64,000 nt of DNA from NCBI GenBank assembly GCA_030062745.1, contig CP099840.1:2232001-2296000 (forward strand), read 5' to 3'. The stretch's first letter is position 1. The number at the start of each line of letters is the position of its first letter. This document shows positions 57,250 through 64,000 of the stretch, piece after piece. The stretch is from Capitulum mitella (Eukaryota > Arthropoda > Thecostraca > Pollicipedomorpha > Pollicipedidae). The notes beneath the pieces were generated by a model. The model searched no databases and had not been told where the DNA came from. It saw nothing but the letters and a program-made list of their open reading frames with translations. The position numbers were made by a program, and so were the translations under genes.

Positions 57250-60200
57250 TGAAGTCCCGCGTCGTGCTCGAATCGGCTATGGAACCCTGCACGGAAGCAG
57301 CGAGCTTGTAAGGGGAACCAACGCAGTGTGTCTTGAGTGTGCGTTGGGGAGACTACATGTCGGGAACGCACGAACTTCCAGAAAGGGGGGGGGAGAGACG
57401 TTTTGCCCATAGGGATAATGTTAAATTTCCCGAAAGTGGGGGCCATGACCCCCCGCCCCCTCCTGTTGCCACGCTCATGCTATATAGTGGCAGGCTGCTC
57501 GTCAAACGCGTTGGCAATGCAGATCGCACCGCGATGATGTATGCTGTTTTCGAGGCGAATGGCATGGGCAAACGTTTTCTTCTATTCGGGAGTCGCTTTT
57601 CTGACACCTTGTGGAGGCATTTGGTCCAGTACTACGTGAATTTTGATCGATCTGATTGCCCTTTCGGAGACCGTTTGATTACTCCTTCAACCGAAACAGC
57701 CCAGATTGCCCGATGAAGCCAATTATGTTTCGGTAATAAATGAAGGCTCAGTTTCATTGGCACTGAACCTAAACAATAAGCAATCTATGCCTGACACAGC
57801 AGTGCATTGGCTAGGCAGTCCATCGCAGATTGCAACTTGTGCTTGCTTTAATTATCTGTGTTTAAATCAAGTTTAAGAGAACGAACACTAAATATGCTCG
57901 GAGTTTGTTGCGACTGCAGTATGGTATCTGTCAGCCTCGTAAAACCCCTAAATAAAAGAGACCGAAACATTTGCAAAAACAGTGTTACTGAAAAATAGCT
58001 TTGAGACTCAGAAAGTAATCAAATCCGAGTAGTAACAAGATGGACATCGATATAGGAACGTTATACAAGCTGGTATGGCAACAACCATTTTAAGGCTTTC
58101 TTCCCATGTAGTACCATAGGGCTAATGTTAAAAACTATGCAGAGTTGGTGTGGCAGCTGCCGTACCTGCTGTGTGGGCTGTTACACCTTTGGAGGTGGAC
58201 TTTTAATGATGATGTTACCAAATGTTGAGAGCGATAGACTGGAGATCCCTGGGGATAAGCATGTACTTCATGAACGCAGACACCAGCTTAGCCAGTGCAC
58301 ATTTCCGAGAGACTATGAAAAATCAGTTGCGCCAGTAAACGTCGGGGCCCGCAGGTAGATACCTAAGCTCGATGGTTGTGATAAATTGAGCTAGGTTTCG
58401 AAAAGAGGACAAAGGACGCTTGGAGCGACGTACGGTGGTAGGTACTGGCTCCCCCTCTCCCTCCTGCGGCCCGTCATGCTCCAGCCTTTCCCGTCCGGCC
58501 CAGTGTGAGGTCCGTCACGGTCTCGCCGCCAGCAGCCGGCGGCAGATCCGCACAATCGCCCAATCACCGCCTGACCGGCCCGGCCGCCGCCGCGTCACCG
58601 GCCGAGAGCGACGCCGGACGGGCAGCGAAAACACCCCTCCTCGCTCCGCCGGCCGCGGCTCGCACGGCAGCACGTCCCGGGAGCGCGGCGTGCTGTCGGA
58701 GCCGACGGGTACCGCCGGCACCGGACAGGAGCGCCCTGCTCCTGCCGATCAGTCGGCCGCGGCGGCGGCCGGCCGGGCTCTGACGCCGTGTCCGTCGTGT
58801 CGGCGCGTCGGCCGGTGAAGACCGGCCGTCCGCCGTCCGTCCGTCTCCGCCTGTCTTTGTGGGCCTCCCGGCAGCGGCGCGGACGGCACGTCGTCCGTTT
58901 TTGCCGCCGCCGGGGTGGACGGACGGGCTGCGGGCGGGCGGGGCGGCCGGCCGCCGCCGTCTCGCCGGGCCCACGCTGTCGGGGGCCTGTCACCGCGTGC
59001 CCGACACGTAGCACGGTAGCCGCCGGCTGTCCCGCTGCACGTGACGTCGGGGCTGGCGGCTGGCGGTCACGTGACGCGAGACTCGGCGTTTGGATGCGGT
59101 CACGTGTAGCCGGAGGCGACAAGGCACGTTGTGCGGGGATCGTGAGTGGGAGGAGATTGTCGCCTGGGAGAGAAAAAGGTGCTGCTCTCATGGAACCGAC
59201 AAAAATTCCTGTTATGACTGAACTTTCTGTTAGAAGATATTCGGGCTTCTCTGAGAACAGCTAGTATATGGTTTCGAAGCAAACTGTCCACTCCTCGGCG
59301 GAAAGACGGAGAATTCATGGGGTGTTGACACTGAGTCACATTCCTTTTGTTTACAAAGTCCAGTACATTGCAAACTACCTTGATTTCCAGTACATGCAGC
59401 TTTGCAGTACCAGGACGTTCAACATGGAATGCTCCTTTTAAACTTTAAATGCGCTTTGAGATTCCATCAGCCACTGATGACTGTCCCTTCACAATGTCTT
59501 CCCGGAACCTGAGGCAATTACACAACGACAGAGGCACTTTAACCGTGACGTTAAAGCCTCTGAGGATGCCGGCGACTCAGCAGAGTTCGCGCTCTCTCAG
59601 GGAGCGGGCGACGGCCGCAGAGCCGACCCTGAACCGCCAGTCGCGTCCATTGTGCGTCCTGCCGCCGGCGCTGCCACCGCCGCCGCCCCCGGGGCCCGCC
59701 GTCCCCTCGCGGACCATCCTGAATGGCGCGCTGGGGCGGCCGTTTAAACCCCGCGGCCGGCTTCGCGCGCGCCGACCGTCCGTCCCCTGTCCGTCCGTCC
59801 GTCCGGCGTCGCTCCACCTGGCCGAGCGGCGGCACTTTCACGGCTGGCGGCCGGCGCGGCGCCGCTCGGCCGTCGATGCCATGCGGCTGGAATGCGCCGC
59901 GACGGTCGGCCGCCGGCGGGAGGAGTTCGCGGAACGGACGCGACCTCGAGGCCGCCGAGCGTCGTCGGTTTCCAGAGGTGTGCCCGCCGGCCGGTGTCCG
60001 CTGCCGGCGGCTCCCGGGCCCGCGAGCAGTTTCCTGTCGTGTTCTGCACCTCGTGCTGTTTCCTGTAGCCTGTGGCCGCTCGTCGTGGCCTACCTGATCC
60101 CTGCGGCTCGCGGTTACCATGTGTTTAATCTCTCCTCGTCTCTCTTGTCACTCCCTGAGACCACCCGCTGTGTTTCCCGGGAGCTCGGTTCGGCTTCTCC

Positions 60201-63200
60201 TGCACTCATTGGTCGGCTGCAGATGACCTTACCGATTGGATGCCTGTCAATGGGCGATGCAGCCCCTGAGCACGTGCTCGTAAAGGGGTTCTCCGTTCCC
60301 CACCCGGACGTTTAGAACACGCTGGCATTGAGTGCGGAGAGCGTAAAACCTTGAAGGGTTTCAGTGCGTCTGACGGCACCTCCAATTGGTGGGTGCCCTC
60401 CGCGTGGCCGCGGTGGCTGTCGGCGGGATTCGGCGCCGTGCTGACCCCGCCTGACCCCCGCCGCTGTTAGCCGCACGGGGAATGCGGCGCGATGGGTGCG
60501 GCCTTCTGCGCGTCTCGGCTCGCCGCCGCCCGACAGCAAGGCACGATCGGCTTTTTGCCCGCGCTTCTTGCGGGCGCGCACGGCCTGTTTACATGTCAGG
60601 ACCATGCGGCCCCTCACATCGTGATGAGGATGAAGCCACCTCAGCGGCGCAGTAGCGGCGTGGCCGGCGGCGAGGAGCCGGACTGCCGGAGCCATGGCGG
60701 ACGTCATCGCCGCCGTGCTGGCAGGCCGCCGGCGGGCGCGACTTTGTGCAACGTCGACGGCGCGTCCGCTCTCACAATTAAGGCCGCCGCCCGGCCGGGT
60801 CAGACTGGGTCGGAGCTAATGACGGCCCATTAGGGCACCGTCCGCCGGCGGCCGCCCGGAGAGCGTCAACCTCGGCCGGCGTCCCGCGGCGGCCGGGCCG
60901 CGGGCGGCGCTCATGTAGGACGGCCTGAGCGATGGTGAGACCGGAGTCCGGCGCCGACCCGGAGCCTGCCGGGGCCGCTCGGGAACTGGCGTACCGGGCC
61001 TGCCTGGATGCCTGTTGCCCCGTTACGGCGATCGACAGGAAGACAAGTTTTGGTCTTCCAGCAACGCCGCAAAACGGTTTCGCTGTGAACTGACGTTTTT
61101 GTTTAGGAGGAAGAGGAAACCGAGTAAGTCGGGTGAGCCGGTTTAAGTAAGCGGCCCTGGGGTGCCAGGTAGCAAGGCCAGGTTAGAACTGGAAGGAGCC
61201 GGAACACAAGCTCCACGGCAACTAAAGCGGTACACTCTAGTCATTGGTCCGGCCAGTCTGTGCCATTGATTATTAGCTGCAGCATGGCGTAGAAACGTGC
61301 CCAGATGGCGTGCAATTCTGTCCTAAAGATTACTCTAATCGAAGGATGTCGGTCAGGCCGTAGATGATGTATGACTATTGCCTCAGTTTGAATGGATGGT
61401 GCGGCTTAAACGGTTATAGTTCATCCGGGTAGCCTCTGCGTCAACATGTGGGACGCCTCCATATGTGGGATCTAGTTAACACGAATTAATCAGTGTGCTA
61501 GGCTCAGGCTGGCATGCCTATATCGGAAGCACGCTTGTGGAGGAAAAGGGGTTAAGAAAGCCATCTAGCACTTCCCTTGCGGATCGCATGTTTTCAATTA
61601 ACGGACGAAGGTGGACTTTGCTTGATGTAAAATGAGAAGTCTCTGTGGAACGAATAGGTAGCAGTCCTAACCCGGAAGGCCAGAGAGCAAATTCCGCCGT
61701 TGAACAAAGGATTAGTAGTACGTCGAGAGCTGAAAAGGTCACACCTGGTGTATACACGGCATCAGCTGTCTCTGCTGTACATGTTGGAGCCCATCACCTG
61801 GTGCACCAGCTGGCTTGCGAGCACGTGGCTTTCCGAGCCGTGCCAGGTGACGCGGTGATCCAACCGGTCGTCCAGCTCGCGGAAACTCGCGGCTACCCGC
61901 GGGCGCCCGGCGGCGAACGGCGCGGTCACCGCGCTCGCAGAACCGTCCCTGAATCACCTGGTTCTCGCAAGGGTCGGGGAGCTTCCGGCGCGCGGCTGCC
62001 TGGCCGGCCCGGGCCGCGGCTGAATCACGGCCTCGTTAGCCGGCCGCGCGGCGGCGGAATGCGGCCTTCTGCCGTCCGCGCGCCGGCGTTCCCGGCGGGA
62101 ACCGGTCCTGGTCTGCAGGGAACCGGCGCCCGGTTCCCGGAGGTCGCGGCGCGGCCGCGCCCCGGCCGGCCGGCGGGGACGTCGCGGGGGCGGCGCCGGG
62201 GCGGCGGGGCCGGACCGATCGGCCTGTCCGGCCCGACGGCCGCGAGAGCGCTGATGAAGGCGACCGCCTTCCGAGCGGGCAGGCGATTTGTTTTGCAGAT
62301 CGTTCGACTTGGAGGAGACGCGCCAGTCCGCACGGGTCGGCTCTGTCTTTGTTTCTCAAGCTGATGGTGCGGTGTTTGTGAAGGCGCGACGTTTCTTCGA
62401 CGGGCGTGATGCTTGCGTCATAATGAAGATGCTGAGCTGCTATTGCGACACAACTCCCCAGATGCTTGCGATGGTTATGGAGCTTTCGATTGGGGGGGAA
62501 TTCGCGCGTCGTGAGGCGCTGCTAACCAGGCACAACTGCTTATAAAGTACAATGAGACTTGTGCTAATTGGGAAGTCGTGTTGGTAGCTTCGGCTTTCAG
62601 CCAGTGTTTTTCGCCCATGCGAGATAAGATCGGTCAACAACCTTAACCGCTGATGACATCAATTTGGACCTGTTCGTTTCCCGCCAGGCCTAATTACAGC
62701 CGTTGGAAAGCTGGAAATATTAGATACAATTCATTTGGACATCCTCTTTAACCGGACAAGCAGGCAGGCTTGCCTGGATGATTGCGACCATTTAACCTCT
62801 AGAGGCCGCGCATCACAGCGTCGTTAGACTACAAAGAATGTCTGGCAGCAAATGAGTGCCCCTGAAGCGCACCCGGCATCCGCCGGCGCTGGCCTCGAAA
62901 CCGCAAGCGGTTCTGGAGCCGCCGTCTGTGACCCGGCGATGTGGAGCACACATGGCGAGCGGCCGATACGATCGCGTGATCCTTTGATCCGTGTCCCGGA
63001 TCGCCGCCGCCCAGTCACGGCTCTGATCGGCCGTCGGCGGCGGCGGCGGCGGCGGACGTGGGGCTGATGAGGAAGGGGAGCGTGCTCGCTCCCAGCCCGA
63101 GGTCCGGCCCGTGCCGCTCGTCGGTCCCTCCCACGCTGCAGGCGGATACGTTACAATGTTCCCCTCCGCTGAAGGCGACCGGCGGCCCCGCCCAGGAAGA

Positions 63201-64000
63201 CAGCGGTGTGCCATTAGCGGCCGGCGTCGAACCACGCCAAGCGCTGACCACTGAACGTGTTTCGTGGCGTAACGGACAGGCAGACGTCTGAACTGTGCCT
63301 GTTTTGCCTTCCGTAGCCCCCACTCGGTATTCCCACGCTAAAGAAGCATTGTCCATTTCGGAAATGTAGGCGCCGCATTGTGTTTGCGCCGTTCCAGCCC
63401 GAGACGGCGGATTCACGCGTCCCTTCCGCACGGACCCGAAGGCGGACAAAGCAGCCGACTGGCCGGCAGGGGCGGACACTTCCGCCACCCGGGTCCAGCC
63501 GCGCCGCCGCGAAGGTCACGGGTGACCGGCCGCGGCCACTGCGTTCCGTCACGGTTCCAGTCACGTGGCACCGGTGGAACCTGTTGACTGGCGGCTGGGC
63601 GGCGCGGGCCGGATGATATCCTCTGGAGTCGACCAGTGGCGTCGTCAGCGACTGTGGTGAGAATGGTGGTATCTGGCGAAGACTCATTTGTGTCGAGAAG
63701 ATCGACGACGTCTCGTAGAACTGCAGGTGTCGCTTGGATCCTTTTCTGTCGTCGAAGACACTAGTGATGACATCACAAGTCATTGGATGACGTGGTCGCC
63801 ACCCGTATCCAGGGCACATCGCCAGGTACCACCTCGGGTCTGGCGGCCCCGTCCCAGTTTTCTTCTCGTCGACAGTGACCAACCTCCGCGGGATGCAGGG
63901 TTCTGTGAACGCGTGCCAGTGATCGGTATCTGCGCCCTGTGTACGTCATCAGTGGCCACCGCCGATCTGTCATGCCTAAGTGTCCCGTGCGGGTCGCCAA
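57250..64000. other. GC/CpG-rich region with many chance ORFs
   Basis: From about 58,420 to 63,650, CCGGC/CGGCCG-rich DNA gives long overlapping frames on both strands (up to 288 residues). They are rich in R, A, P and G, with no motif I recognise. The pattern suits CpG islands or an upstream region of a gene lying right of the window. The stretch 57,720-58,400 is AT-richer and empty. A (CGG)n run lies at about 63,034-63,055. Confidence 0.45.

Noticed and set aside
59449-60315. 288-residue ORF in the CpG-rich right end
   Set aside because: R/A/P-rich and overlapped by long frames on the other strand; no motif, no splice context. Composition explains it.
1-64000. CRISPR array, bacterial operon or phage-like system
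   Set aside because: The tandem repeats have no spacers of constant length; genes have introns and animal families, so this is a eukaryotic chromosome.

Overview
This is an animal nuclear genome window, from an invertebrate and probably an arthropod. Genes are split by GT-AG introns, coding exons are GC-rich at third positions, and the intergenic DNA is full of DNA transposons, microsatellites and minisatellites. The best protein matches by eye are arthropod-like, and one promoter has an arthropod-style TATA box plus TCAGT initiator. A crustacean, perhaps a barnacle, is my best guess; that is inference only.

Three host genes can be recognised. (1) The synaptic-vesicle/endocytosis membrane protein Flower lies on the + strand at about 11.1-14.3 kb, in at least five pieces. 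Two oddities make it uncertain whether this copy is intact. (2) A single-exon + strand gene at 30,898-31,851 encodes a 317-residue protein with a signal peptide. It resembles only the extracellular, dsRNA-binding half of SID-1/SIDT proteins and has no membrane segments. A TATA/Inr promoter lies about 255 bp upstream. This is the most interesting gene in the window. (3) The mitochondrial ribosomal protein MRPS15 (uS15m) lies on the + strand at about 47.95-54.21 kb, in four clear exons with matching splice phases. Its first exon is not identified.

Layout: 1-2.3 kb is a CpG desert with no gene. 2.8-6.7 kb holds a hairpin repeat, two inverted piggyBac-like TTAA elements, a small hAT element and an 11-bp tandem repeat. 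7.5-9.6 kb is a decayed hAT transposase of the DUF4371/KIAA1586 type. 11.1-14.3 kb is Flower, with a ~1.1-kb foldback element in an intron. 14.7-15.0 kb is a 36-bp minisatellite. 17.45-20.05 kb holds two more TTAA elements in tandem. 20.05-23.6 kb is a Ty3/gypsy fossil on the - strand. 30.6-31.9 kb is the SID-1-ectodomain gene. 32.7-33.9 kb is a truncated LINE on the - strand. 34-41 kb holds ACGTT-rich repeats, a tRNA-derived SINE-like head, an AGGTCA-rich repeat and hAT MITEs. 44.8-47.9 kb is a second CpG desert running into MRPS15. MRPS15 introns carry a 1.74-kb hAT element with target-site duplication and a ~0.9-kb minisatellite. 54.3-64 kb is GC/CpG-rich, with many chance ORFs and no gene I can identify.

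The genes do not form an obvious pathway. The themes are transposon ecology (hAT and TTAA families with visible target-site duplications), a sharp compositional mosaic of CpG content, and a possible secreted SID-1-type protein.
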